A DNA stretch of 64,000 nucleotides from Patagioenas fasciata (taxonomy: Eukaryota; Chordata; Aves; Columbiformes; Columbidae). The translations under genes and the position numbers were made by a program. The notes beneath the pieces are model-generated. The model was not told the DNA's origin, did not search any database, and saw nothing but the letters and a program-made list of their open reading frames with translations. The stretch covers positions 24,510,867-24,574,866 of the forward strand of contig NC_092525.1 of NCBI RefSeq assembly GCF_037038585.1, read 5' to 3'. Below are positions 1 through 12,700 of this stretch, piece after piece; the stretch's first letter is position 1; the number at the start of each line of letters is the position of its first letter.

Positions 1-3000
1 GAAGTGTTTTATGGCAATTTATAGTGTCATCCATACTAATCCACTTTATAAAAGGAATAAGCTATAAGTAACAGTTCAATGGTACACACGAAAAAAATTA
101 CAGTCTTTTAAGCCACTTAAAAATATTCACATGCCATAAAACAGTCCAGAGAGATGTATTTTTTTATTATTTCTTCAAAATCTCTGTTTTTTCAAAATGC
201 AGTACACAATGTTTATTTTGCAGTGATTTTTTAAAAAAATATTGCCTAAATGGAGAATCTTTGCACTCAGAAAAACTCCAGAAAGATCAAAGGGATTAAG
301 GACTCGGTGCTTTTTGTGCCCTTTGGTTCATTTACAAGGTGCACACACCACATCAAGTTGTGATTTCCTCCTCCCCCACTCATGCACACAAATAGCTGCG
401 GACGGGTTTCACAGCTGTGGGTTGTGCCCTGCCCAGCATGGCAGATTCTTCCAAAATGGGACATGTTACACATCACATACAGAAAGCATAAAGCCCTGGA
501 AACTTCCCATACTCTAAGGAGAAACTTGTGAACGCAAGCTGTATTTACTCTCTTGTAAATAACTTAGTGGGCAATTGGGGGAAACTGTCCTTTTTCAACA
601 TATGGTAGATGGAGTTAATTATCAATTAAGTGCTAAAAGTTTCCAGAACAATCAGGGTCTGGCTGTCATCTAACACTTATTAAAATATTTAATATGTCAA
701 ACAGCTTAAAAAAACCCAAACAAACAAACAAAAAAAAAAAACACCACAAACAAAACCTACATTTAGCTTTCCCTTTTTGGAAAAAATATACCATAAGAGA
801 ATGGAAATTTGCTGTTCCATTCACAGTCTCTAAGAAAACCAGTTGAATCAGCTTGGCAATCAGCTATAGATCAGTATAGGAAAACAGAACGCAGTACAAA
901 GAGAAGCTTTAAGATTTGACAGCAGTGACTCAGACTAAGTGCTCTGCCCTACCCTTGAAGGAAACATTTTGATTGTTTGCCAGTGTTTCAGAATAAAAAA
1001 ACCAACCCAAACAACTATCTTTGGGTACACTTTTGAAATTAATTAACTTATACCTGCTAAAAATATAAGTTTTCTTCATGTGAGGACTCAAGAGTCCAAC
1101 AGACCCTGAATGTGAATGTAGAAGTCTAACTAACCCCTCCAATTTAGAAAACCTTCTCTAATTATATTCCCTGAAATAGATATTTTTAACATTCTGCCAA
1201 ATAAAACTAAAAATATGGTATAACATATTATCATTCTCTCCCATATATTGAAAAGGCCATTCATGAAAGTCTCTCAGTGGAGACATTCTATCATTATGCA
1301 CAGTAAAGCAGAAGGCAACTAAAGCTGAAATGGTGATGAATACAAATTCATCACCTTAGACCCCAAAATGCCACCCATCCCTGCCCACACTCTGAAGTAC
1401 CACGTGTTCTTATGTCACCTCCTCCATGGTTGTGAAATGAGTTTGAAAAGCAAAAATAGATGACAACATGAGGAAAATTAGATGTTCTCATCTTCCATTC
1501 AGAGACATGGGTTGATTATATCAGAGAGCATGATGTCTACCAATGAAGCTTTCTGAAGTTAAGTCTTTAGTCATTAAACATGGGCAGAAATTGCAAAACA
1601 AGTTCTTGCTTAATGTTCATTAGATGATTTGAATTTGTCTTGTATGCTCAGAAACAAAGTCAGAAAGGAGTGAAGGTTATTCCCAGCTTTGTTTGGATAA
1701 ATACAGCCTCAAATATTTTAGTAACAAAAAAAGAGATTTACATCAACCAAGAACTGATGTGCTTATCTTGGAAATAAACTCAATTCCCCTCATTTCTCAA
1801 AACAGTCACAGAAAGTATTCTATTGAAAGACCCCAAAGATGATTAACATTTAAATTCTAATTCTACTGAGCAGTTTCCTTCAATTTCTTCAAACTGTCTA
1901 AGCACAACACAGCCTTAAATCACTGAACTAGTTTGGTGACCAGCTTTCATGTGGTGCCTTTCACTAATGCAACTAAAAATAGGTTGATTAAAAAATGAAA
2001 TACAGAAATGTAAGCCTTACACATCACTCTACTTATGTGCAGAGAGAAACAGAGCAGATTAGCAATGCTTCAAAGTCCGTTATACAGCCAAAGTACTAAA
2101 GTGACAATACAGCTGCCTCCAAACTTGACATCACTCAAGTCACAAGGTGTGGGGTGTTTGTTTTTTTCCTTTTTTTTTTTCTTTTCCTTCTAGTTACTGT
2201 GGTCAGAGAGCTTCTGCTATTAGAGGACAAACTTTCAAAATAAAGCAAAATAAACACAGTTTGAATAACAGAAATAACTTAGTAACCTGTGTATTTCATA
2301 CCACTTATGGAAAAAGTCTCTACTATATTTACAGTAGCAAATGGTTTGTCAACCATGAAGGTGAAGAAGCCAACTTTAGAGACAGAGACTTGCTATTGAA
2401 CAGAATTTGCCCAGACATGAGTTTGAGTAAACCAATGCACTTGTTCATGCCAGTCTGAGGAAACAGTGAACCCACTGAGGATGTCCAAACAAAGCCCAGA
2501 GTCCATCCAGGAACTGTTCATGTGCTGAAACAAATGCCCTGGACTGACATAGTCAAATATTCTGACCCACTTGCATCAAGTCGTAATCAATAATTTTCCG
2601 CCAAATAAACAACTGCAAGATGGGCAACTGGCATCTTCAAAATGAGTACCCTCACAAGATGTGTAAGCAGCCGTGTTTACTGCTGCACTTTCGTGCAAGT
2701 GCGTATGCAGAGTCTGTCAGAGAGCCAAGGGTACATGGTGTTGTGTACCCAAACCACAGTGCCAACCTCTCTGAAGCCAGGTTCAGTGGGAGGGTTGAAA
2801 GTTCATGTAAAAACCAGTCCAAGCTTCCAGTCACATGATCTCCTTATCTATTTTGATAGTTGCAGAATGTCAGGTTCACACAATGACATCATGACTTTTA
2901 GGGGAAAAAAAAGGGAACAGAAAGGTCATGGTGTACAACTGAGGTAAGGTTTTCAGAAGTGCTATCTAGGCTTCAGTCTGTTTTCTCTCAACAGGTTATT

Positions 3001-6000
3001 GTTAATAGAGTTTGCAGAGACTCATCACAATGCAAGATTTGTCCAACATTGTTGAAATACAAAAACTATTCAAATTCTTGAAGTCAGTGACTATTAGCAG
3101 GCCATGGCTACTACCACCCCAAACCAGAAACCACTTCATATCTATATAACTGCAGTTTCTTGGTTGTTATGACCAACAGTAAGGAGCTGAACTTGTGAAC
3201 ACTGTTGCCCTGTGAGATCTTTGCTGCACACTGAACCTAACTTTTCTTGAGGCTATTTTCAATTATATAACAAGAAAGTTCCCAACAGAACCTGATCAAA
3301 GCTACCAAGTAAGATGCAACCAGAGAAACAGGACTGTGCCCTGGAAACTTCAATGGCTGTACTAAGTGAAAACCAAGAACACTGATCTGTTATTTCTATA
3401 CTACATCCAATGAGAATGAGTAGCACCTAGAACAGAGTATCCACTTTGTGCTCTCCTCAAGGTTAACAAAGGCCTCTTAATATTTTACTACTTTTCCTGT
3501 GCTTGGTTCTAGATCTCTAGGCACATCCTCAGTGCTTCTGTTTAACATGTCCTTGTGAGCCACTGCATCAGGAACGTGAGTAGCAGGCAAGCCCCAGCAA
3601 GCAGGATTCCTGCATTCATGAATGCCAGCACAGGGGTGGAATGCAGGAGAAAGAGTAGCCACGTGCAAGCAAGGGAGTACGTGGGTAGATGGAACGAATG
3701 GGTACAACACAGAGAATGAGAGAAACAGTACTTCTCTGTTCACTAGTGTGAACAGATGTAGGTGGGTGGGATGTTTATTGAGCAGAAGAGCATTAAAATA
3801 GAAACACAAATAGGAAAGAATTAATAGAAGGGAAAGAGGAAAAATAAAAAGAAGGCATGAGAATTAACAAAGACACTACTATGTAAGTGAGCACAAGAAA
3901 ACAGAAAAGGAAACACAGGACTATGAGCAAAAATTCATCTGGGTTCATGATTCTTACTTATGAAAAAATTTTTGCAATCAGAATGACCAACATATATTGT
4001 TCGAACTAGCTGACAATTGATAATTAATCCCTAGAAAAAGAAAAGGGCAGACAACTGACAAATCCAGCAGCTCTGATATAATATAGCCATTTTCTCCATT
4101 TTGATAATTTGGCTTTTCAATTTTCCTCATAGTTTTATTTCTGAAAAGCATGTCCAGGTCAACCACTGAAGGAGCCAAGCAAAAAAAGATTCCTACATAG
4201 CACATGCTCTCATGACACTAAGTTGTTCTGCACCATGCATGTGGCACCATAAGGAATTCAAAGGAACAAGGACATATCAGAAGCCATGTTAACCAGCCTG
4301 TTCAACATTTGTTTTGGTTATCTGCTTGTATCGACATCTCACCTATCTGGGCAAGGAGGTTCTTTCAGGCTACATGGGACCATTCATGAGATAGAAACTG
4401 CTGAAGGTTTCCCCAGAGCCTGCACCCACATCCACCCTCAGGAGACCATAGGTTGAACCTACACACATAGAAATTCAACCTTCTCCAGGATGATACCAGG
4501 TGACACCTAGTGGAGTATCTATACAATAAGAGGAACAGTATGATTTAGGTTCAATTACATAATTTTTCAGTAAAGCAGCATACTTGGTTAATGACTAAGC
4601 CTTCCACTCTTTTGTGCTTTAAATATTCTGGAAAGGGAAGCAGAAAGGCAATGTTCTGGGTATCAAGTTATGAAAGAACGGTAGTGGAAAGCAGCTGACT
4701 CAAAGAAACAAGTTGTAAAATTGTATTTGCAACAGGATTAATGAAATAGCAACAAGCTTGAATGGTGGCAGTCCTGTTAGGAGTAAGTAGTTATGGTCCT
4801 GGCTGGGAGGCATGGTGGTGACAGGCAGGAACAAATCCATAGCCCTTCAGAGTCCCTCATTCTTTGAGGGCTTCCTAGCCAGCCAGATTCTCCAGTTTTA
4901 CAGTGCCACTGCGCTGAGTTGCCAGCAAGTCAACCACACAGTGCTAAAGGACCTCAGGCAATCCCAGGTGCCTGCAGATACTCATTGAATTTCAAATGGT
5001 GCTTTAGAGCATGGTCAAGGTGACAACAAAACTGCAGACACGAAATATACAACAAACCCTGCACCTAAATATCTTCTGACTGTACAAGTCAAGAGGAAGT
5101 TTGAAGTGTTTTCTTCAGCTTAATGGTAAAAACAAGCTTACGGGAAAAACAAAACAGAAGTTTGTTTCAATTTTACAATATTACAGTATTTTTTAATGCC
5201 TGTAATATGTAAAAAAAGATATTTGAACACAAAATCACTGATTACTGATACTCGGTAAATGCACAATTGAAATTTAAAAAGATCTGTTTTCATCTACAGC
5301 GTCCTGATACTGAATATCGTTTGATAGAAAAACAAAAAGTCCTAAATAGTTTGATATAATTCATTTTAATACTAGAATTTTAGATCAATTATCCTTTAAT
5401 TCCAATGAAATGTGTTGTAATAATAAGATATATTTAAGCTTTTGCAAGCAAACTTGCATATGCACATGTGTATACACACAAGATTTTTACAAAATATATG
5501 TAAATTAAATAGTTAACTGCTGGTTCAAATAACTAGTGGAGACTATTCACTTAATTGGGATTTTTATTATGCAACTCTTGCAGAGTGACATTTATTCATA
5601 CGGTGCTTTTTTTCCTTTTTGAATCCTCCCTTACCATAGGCACAAGCCAGGTCCCGTGGGAAGCTCCTTACAGGCAGTTCCTGCTGCCCTGCTCAGACAC
5701 CAGGTTCTGCCGCGGGTGTGCACACCACACACGGCTCCTCCCCAGCAGAAGCATTATGGCAGGTACGCCCCTCTACACTCAGCCTGTGTACCAGTAGGGT
5801 GAGCTGCAATAAAATAAATGAGCGTACTGTATTTGTTGTGGGCTCAAACTTCAACTGAAGTTCAAACACTACATGGTTCATGCTTTGCCTAGGAGGTATT
5901 GTGAGAGAAAAAGAAAGATTAGTCAAAACAGAGAGATGAGACAGAAAGAAACATTGCAGACTGTTCACAGCTGGGCTGTCAGGTAGAGCAGAGGAACGAC

Positions 6001-8875
6001 CAACCTTTGCCTCCTGACACTGCCAGCCTGTGCCTTGTAGACACCAGCAAATCCAAAGAGATCACAACTACGCCCAGAAAGAACAGAAAGCCCTCCAGAA
6101 AGATTTCTTTCCCCCTCTCTGTGACTAATTTACAACAACCAGCTGAGCTAGTGCTGTCTCCACAGCCCCAGTATGACCACAAACCAGGCTACCACTGGTA
6201 TGAAGAGAGTGACTCTGGCGCTATGGCACTGCGTGGCCACTTTGACACATTTAGCTAAAGAAGATTAAGGGAAACACGCACAACTTGAGTTTCAATTTAA
6301 AATGAGGCCTTCACATGGACAATAGCTATGAGAAAAATGGCAGAGGACCTCATAGACGTTTAAAGAAAGTTCTGCTCTAACATCGCCCTGATGGTGTATA
6401 GTACATAAAAGCCTTACACTAATATGTCAGAGCAGAAAATAAAGGCTCTCTCCCAAGGCAGCCCAAAGTACTTGCTTCATAATGCTGCCTCTAAGAGGAT
6501 GAAACCTGGTTTTAGTACAAGGATACATTTGTCTTTCATCCTGCAAGTTCAACATAGACTTTAGATTTCATATAAAGAATTCTGATGAAGGGATGGAAAA
6601 TATAGGTCACAAAACTTGGACAATACATGCAAAATTTCAATTAAGTAAAACAGAGCTTAATTTAATTTTACAGCTGATCAGTAAAGAAGCAAGATAATTT
6701 CAGAGTAAACAGCCTCTATCAGTGGTGCATCAGTCCAACTGAACTTTTTCTGATAGAAACCACAGCCACTGTTTGCCTATAGTATGTACAGAAAGGAGTT
6801 GGGCGCTAACATGAGCAGCACAGACACCGCCAAAGGGTAGTAAGTGCTTCTACGCTACAAGAAAATAAGGAAAAACAAACAAGCAGGTCAAGGAATTTGG
6901 AAAATTATCCCTACAAATACAACTACTAAATGAAACTTTTTAACCAAGGGAGACAATACAAGAAGAGTTTAAGTAAGTATGAGGTTTTTTACTTTGAAAT
7001 ATTATCAGAAAAATATAGCAAAGGCAGGGAAATCTTTTTCTCTTGGCATATAAGGTTACCTCAGAATAGCAAAGGCATTCATTTTAGAAATGTTTCTGAT
7101 GTATAAACAACTTTATTCTTATTCATATATAAATATTTTGCATAATACTTATAGAACAAACTAAGCTGAGTGAAACTGCAGAAGGCAATTCACTAGAACT
7201 TTTATACAGCAGTTTCTCTTGAAGGCTCTCCTGAATCCTACGCTGTGTACTAAAAACTGTGACATAAGGTAGTTTACAGATTGACTGGCACAGCATAAGG
7301 GAGCTGGAAAGCCAAAAATTATGTTGTAGTTAAAAAAATAGAGAGATCTTGTTCTTTGATCTACCAAAGCAGTTTTCCTGATATTTTTTCAATATAAAAT
7401 ATGATAGCACTTAAACAGTCATTTCCAGATCAGTACTGCTTATATATTTTACAGACATTAACATATTAACAACAGACAGGCAATTCCTTCTCTGAAAGTG
7501 TTATAACCATGTGACTTTCTTTTTGATTGCAAGACCTGCAAGGGAACACAGGTCCTGCATGTTGAAGAACTTGTGGCAATAAAACCTTATAATGAGCAAA
7601 CAAAAATGATACTACATGTTATTTATATGTAACAGGTGCAAACAGCTCCCACGATCCAAATCGAGTTAGCTGAACACTGCAAAGCCGTAGTAAGTAGTTA
7701 AGACATAGATGGGCTGCCGTTTACAGCAGAAGATAGGACACTAACATAGATAAGTCCCAGGCTGCGCTTATGAAGATCAGCCAGTTCAAAACTGACATGT
7801 TGTAGCTTTGTGTACTATTCCTGTCTTATTTTAGGGCTATTGCCAGCAGAAACAAGCAACATTAAACTCATGAAGCATAGATTACGCTTCAGTGGAAAAA
7901 TGACATTCCAAAAAAGCACTGAAAAAGATAAAATCAGCATGCTCTGTTCCTCAGTCTTTTAGGAAATATTTCTAATATAAAAAGGAGAACCACAAAGCCT
8001 ACATGTATGCTTGGCAAATGTATGTATTCAACAAGCCCTGGGGAACAATATTTGCTTAAAGCCTTTAACTCAACTTAAAATGGTTCCTCAGAACAACAAC
8101 ATTTCCTTAGACAAATTAGACTTCATGCAGCAGTCACCTGAAGAAAAAAACTACTAATTAACACTTTGAATTCTGATGCAAGTAGCTGAACTAGATTACC
8201 TAATAGTGCTTCATCTAATGTTTCTTAAGCATTTCTGTATAGTGGGCAACCAACATAAGCTTCTTCAGGTTTCAAAAAAGCCACAAAGGCTGTGTTTTGT
8301 TTATATGCCAGTAAATAGAAGAATTGCAGCATGAAAACACCCAAAATAGAGGGCATTGGGTAAAATTGTCTAGAATAAGGTGATAAGCAACAACCATATG
8401 CCAGAATTTAAATGCATAACCTCAGCTTAAATACAGAATATTGCGTAGTTTTAAAAGATTGCTTTTAGGCAGAGGGTGAAGTGAGTAAATACTGGTGAAA
8501 TGAATAGGCACGTGTAGAGGAAATCATGCAGAAACCAAGCAGAGCGTGTAGTTCAGAGATTTCCACAAAAGTAGGAACCAGGCAATGGAAATTAAGTTTT
8601 AATATCCTGTAGGAAATCTACTGGGTAAGACTCTCATATAATGTAGAATTGGATATAGATGTAAGGAAACAAGGAAAATAAGACTAAAGATAAATGCAAT
8701 AATCTCACAGGTTCAGAAGACTGCACAGAGACAGCTTTGTTCTATTGTATTATGCATTTCAAGAAAAAATTGGTTGTATGAGGAGCATGTGCCAATCAAA
8801 TCCAAGCCTGAAAAACAAGTGAGTTTTAATAAATAATGTATAAGACTAGTGTTTTGACTTCAGGCAGGAGTATAC

Positions 8876-8921
8876 AGATCTTTCAAGGTCCCTTCCAATC
8901 CCTAGCATTCTATGATTCTCT
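8876..8921 (+). mobile_element. CR1 LINE 3' end fragment
   Basis: The sequence TTTCAAGGTCCCTTCCAATC followed by ATTCTATGATTCT matches the characteristic 3' terminus of avian CR1 retrotransposons. These end in short ATTCTATGA-type repeats rather than poly-A. Only the terminal part is recognisable, consistent with the usual severe 5' truncation of CR1 copies. Confidence 0.7.
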
Positions 8922-8962
8922 GAAAGCCAAAGGAGAAGAAATAGACATACTTGAGGTCACAA

Positions 8963-9090
8963 GTGGGGTTTTTTTTGTTTGTTTGTTTGGTTGGTTTTTT
9001 GTATGTGGTTTTTTGTTGTTGTTGGTTTTTTGGTGTGTGTGTCTGTGTGTGCACGCGCATGCTTTTTTGGTGTTGTTTTTTGTTTGTTTT
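8963..9090 (+). repeat. T/G-rich simple repeat tract
   Basis: About 125 bp dominated by TTTG, GTT and TG units, including a TGTGTGTGTCTGTGTGTG run and the alternating purine-pyrimidine stretch GTGTGCACGCGCATGC. It starts about 40 bp after the CR1 end. The long frames across it are low-complexity and not genes. Confidence 0.8.
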
Positions 9091-9640
9091 CAGACAGACT
9101 GCCTCATTCCTAACAAAAAGTTACACCTTTTCTTTTGGATATCATCTCTACACAACAGTAAGTTTAATACCAATTTTTATTGACTTTGAGATATTTGCTG
9201 GACAAATATCAATGTTAATCTCAGGCACTTAAACTACTCAGCACTGTCCAGTTTACATTGAACTCTGATCCCTGATCCGGGTCACCCTGAGCTTTCAGGG
9301 AAAAGATTCCTGGTTTTCTTCTGTCTTGAGTCAGGGTCACATTTCTAATCAATTTCCACAATTAGAGAAGCAAAGAGAGAGAATTATTAACACTCCTGTT
9401 TTTCCCTAAGGGATATCCATTGCACTGTTTTATTTTTTTTTTAACATTAATTTGTTTTAAGTTCTTGCATGTTACAAACATATTTTTTCATCTAATGCTT
9501 TGGTCATGACTCAAAGATTAGATAGATAAGATACGAATACTGCTAGAACTGGTAGGATTCCTGTAATATAAGTGGAATTTAAAATAGCCAGAACTAAGCA
9601 CAGCAGGTTTAAAACTCACATATTTTCCGTATTTAGGAGA

Positions 9641-9705
9641 ATGAGTCCAAATACTTGCTGGCTTTGCAAGATATTCAGAGCAGAAGAAAAAGGGATCAGT
9701 TCTAA
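9641..9705 (+). CDS. RGS13: RGS13 coding exon 1 (start codon exon)
   Basis: This short exon encodes residues 1-21 and two bases of codon 22. The ATG at 9641 follows a plausible 3' splice site (atttag ending at 9636), so the exon probably starts at 9637 and is preceded by at least one untranslated exon. The donor is gtaagt at 9706, a consensus match. The encoded start, MSPNTCWLCKIFR, aligns with the mammalian RGS13 start including the CxxC pair. That alignment decides this start over other ATGs upstream. The two cysteines are candidate lipidation sites; this is inference from family behaviour. Confidence 0.85.
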
Positions 9706-12700
9706 GTAAGTAACTATAAGATTCTTATGTTCAGGAGTACATGCACCTGTGAGTTAGGAGGGACAAAAATCTCAAAATTTGCAATGGAAGTTTTCTTTGC
9801 AAACTTAAGATCACGGAAAAGAGTGCAATATTTCCATAACTGCCCCAGCTGACCACCTTCATACAGCAAATTCCTTCACAGTACATGAAGTGTAACTGGC
9901 ATTTCTCTAGTGGAAGGAGGATATATCCCAGTGGGAACTTCTTTTATATTAAATAGGCGTGGGCTTAAACTAACCCCTGGATTAAGTCCAGATTTCGGCC
10001 TGTGAAGAATTTGTAATACAAATATTTTGGGTCAGTCCTTTAAAAGAATTCAGACTGTCGGCAAACGTTGAACACGCACGTGGTGGGATAAGAGACCAAG
10101 TGCCTCCTTCAAGTCCTCAGCTGCCACCAGTCTCAGCAGAGGCCAACCATGGCTGAAACTTGGGTCAGCACATCACACTGGGGTGGTGAAATGCCATCCA
10201 ACCCACCTGCCAGGTGGTATCAGATCATACACGAGACTGATTTACTGATTAAAGTGTGTCCTCCACAGCAACACTGAGGTGTGTCTGATGATCTCACACA
10301 AGTGGCACTTTCAGAAGTCAAGTGGCAGAAATCCAGACAGCATTTTGAAAAATGCCTCCTGGATGAGGACTCCTCTCCCCAACATCAGTGGCCAGGGCAG
10401 CCCCTTACACTGGAGAGGGTACAATGACAGCTCCACAAGACACTACAACAGCATTTTTCCAATTCAAATTTGGAGACCCAGCTATAAAGTCTTAGTTATT
10501 TTTGGACAATATTCAGGGTTTTCTTCAGTGTAATATATGTTATTCAGCAAATTAAATCACGTTGCAAATCAGTGCAGCAAGATGTTTACTGTCAGCACAG
10601 CAGCTGTGAAAGTGGCATTAATACAGATCCCAATAACCCTGTTCACATTTCCCTTACTGCCTTTCATATGTTCCTGATTTTAAAATACAAGTAAAAAGAT
10701 TTTCCTCTGTGTCACCTGTCCCATCAGGCAGTGTTCTTTCTCCTTCACAAATTAATACTAAAGACAAAATAATTAGAAATGGAAATAAGATGTCCCTACT
10801 GATGATGCTCAGTGAGACAGACAAGATTGTCGCTTGTTCTATATAGAAGTGCTGTTGCTGAGGGGAAAATTATCTGCATCAATAACAGTGAATTTGACTC
10901 AGAAGCAGCTCTTCAGGAACAAAAAAAGCATTCAAAGTAGTAGAGATTCTCACTCCCTGCAATACACGCTTCTTGAGTTTATACAGAGAGGAGGCCGGTA
11001 GCTCACAACAAAGAGAAAAAAAATTATCTTTTACTGACAAGAGCTACTAGCAAGTTACTGACACCACAGTTTGATAATAGTAATAACTATTATTATATAT
11101 TTCTCTGATCAGGTCTGACTGATCAGGAAAGCCTGACAAAACAATCAGTAAATCACAGCATGTAGAGATATCACAGCACGACAACTATATAAAGTTAAAA
11201 ATAAATGGGTGATCACCAATTAAAAAAGCTATAACGGTGGTTGTGTAGCAGAAATCTATGACGCACCATGCAGCGCTCATACCAGAGTCAATTTTGCTTT
11301 TAATTTAGAATAAAAAAAGTTCTGTGATACTAAGTAACTGTTGTCAAAATTACAGCTCTTATAAAAACATAATACTCAATAAGAAGGGTTCTAAACCCAA
11401 GTTTGACTGATGCATAACGGAAAGCACCCACTGGAATACATCCCATGTGCTTTCTTCTACTAATATAAGCATAAGCATTTTTTCCAAGTTACCAGCATTG
11501 ATGTCCTATAACTGCAATGCTTAAAAATCAGTCGGTGTAAGTGGAGCTACATGCACTTAAATGGAGCTATTTGCCCTCAAACATTTGTTTTTCCTTAAAT
11601 TGTTTAGTCTCTCACCTCACGACTTCCATGCTGGTTCCCAGAATCAGGCAAGAGACTCCGACAGACTCATGAAATTACTGCTTAAGAGCAGCAAACGTGA
11701 AAGAAAGAAATCTGATTTTAGTCACCTCCAAGAACTGTCTAGATTAGCAATAATGTGTCATACTGCACTGTAAACAACTGGAGAGAGATGGAAGCTAAGA
11801 CTGTATTAACCTTTTATTATTTACTTTATGTTCCAAGCTTATATTCAGCTCTCAGGTGACAGGTCAACTTAGATGTTAAAGGCCTTTAAGTATTACAAGA
11901 TCTCAAGCCTTTAAAGACTTTGCTACTAAATACAAACATCAGTATTTGAAACTATACAATGATTCCTGTCCCAAAGAAATTGCTATCTAGAAAGCTAGTA
12001 CTTTCCTTGTGCTTCTCCCAAGCACAATTTACATAAGTGAATGTCATTGCCAATGGAATTACATGGGACCACCTTGAGATGGAACTGTATTTGTTACAGC
12101 ATGAGGAGTATTTGCTTCAGCATAGTAAACACAAGATCTTGGACACACAGAAAAATTCTTTAAAATGTAAGTTTCATATAGATCTTATTTAAATTAGGGA
12201 ACAGATTTTCAATAAAGTAATTTCATTTATTTTTTTTACACTTTGAACCACAGCTAAACCTACAATAATCTCCTTTTTCCTAAGATTGTCTTTGGAGGAA
12301 GTGCTGCAATGGTCCCAGTCTTTTGATAAGCTGATAACAAGTAAATGTAAGTAATTTTATGTTTGTATCCCAGATGAATTACTGACAAAAGTTCCCATGA
12401 TGCAAAATCAATAAGTCATCCAGTAAAAATATATGCTGTGTTATAACCAGCTAATGAAAAACACCTTTGTGTGACACACTTAGCATGCATCACACTGAAA
12501 AGAAAGGTAGCATGCTGTAAATGCTTTTTCAAACTTGCCATTTCTGCAAGCACATGTAATTCTTATAAAGACACATGATAAGGGCTGGTTTATCTGCTAT
12601 ATCCCTACTTAACAGCAATATATATTAGAAGGAAGTGAAAGAAGATACTTGGGAAATCCTGTGTATGGCAAAGGTACCTCAGCTGATGGTACATCTGTAG

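Larger units (their letters stand above)
1..9636. other. Region upstream of RGS13, no recognised coding exon
   Basis: Scanning both strands for RGS-box signatures (ENIEFW, SYPRFL, EVLQW types) found none here, so RGS1 is not inside the window. The stretch holds A-rich and CAAA tracts (about 708-757), a poly-T patch near 2157-2190, one CR1 end and a T/G-rich tract at 8963-9090. RGS13 5'UTR exons and promoter probably lie here or further left but cannot be pinned down. Confidence 0.5.

Noticed and set aside
8836-9232. Plus-strand frames with Phe/Val/Cys/Leu-rich 'membrane' stretches
   Set aside because: They run through the CR1 end and the T/G-rich tract; the hydrophobic part is simple repeat.
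1-9636. RGS1 or another RGS gene in the left flank
   Set aside because: No ENIEFW- or SYPRFL-type coding signature on either strand.
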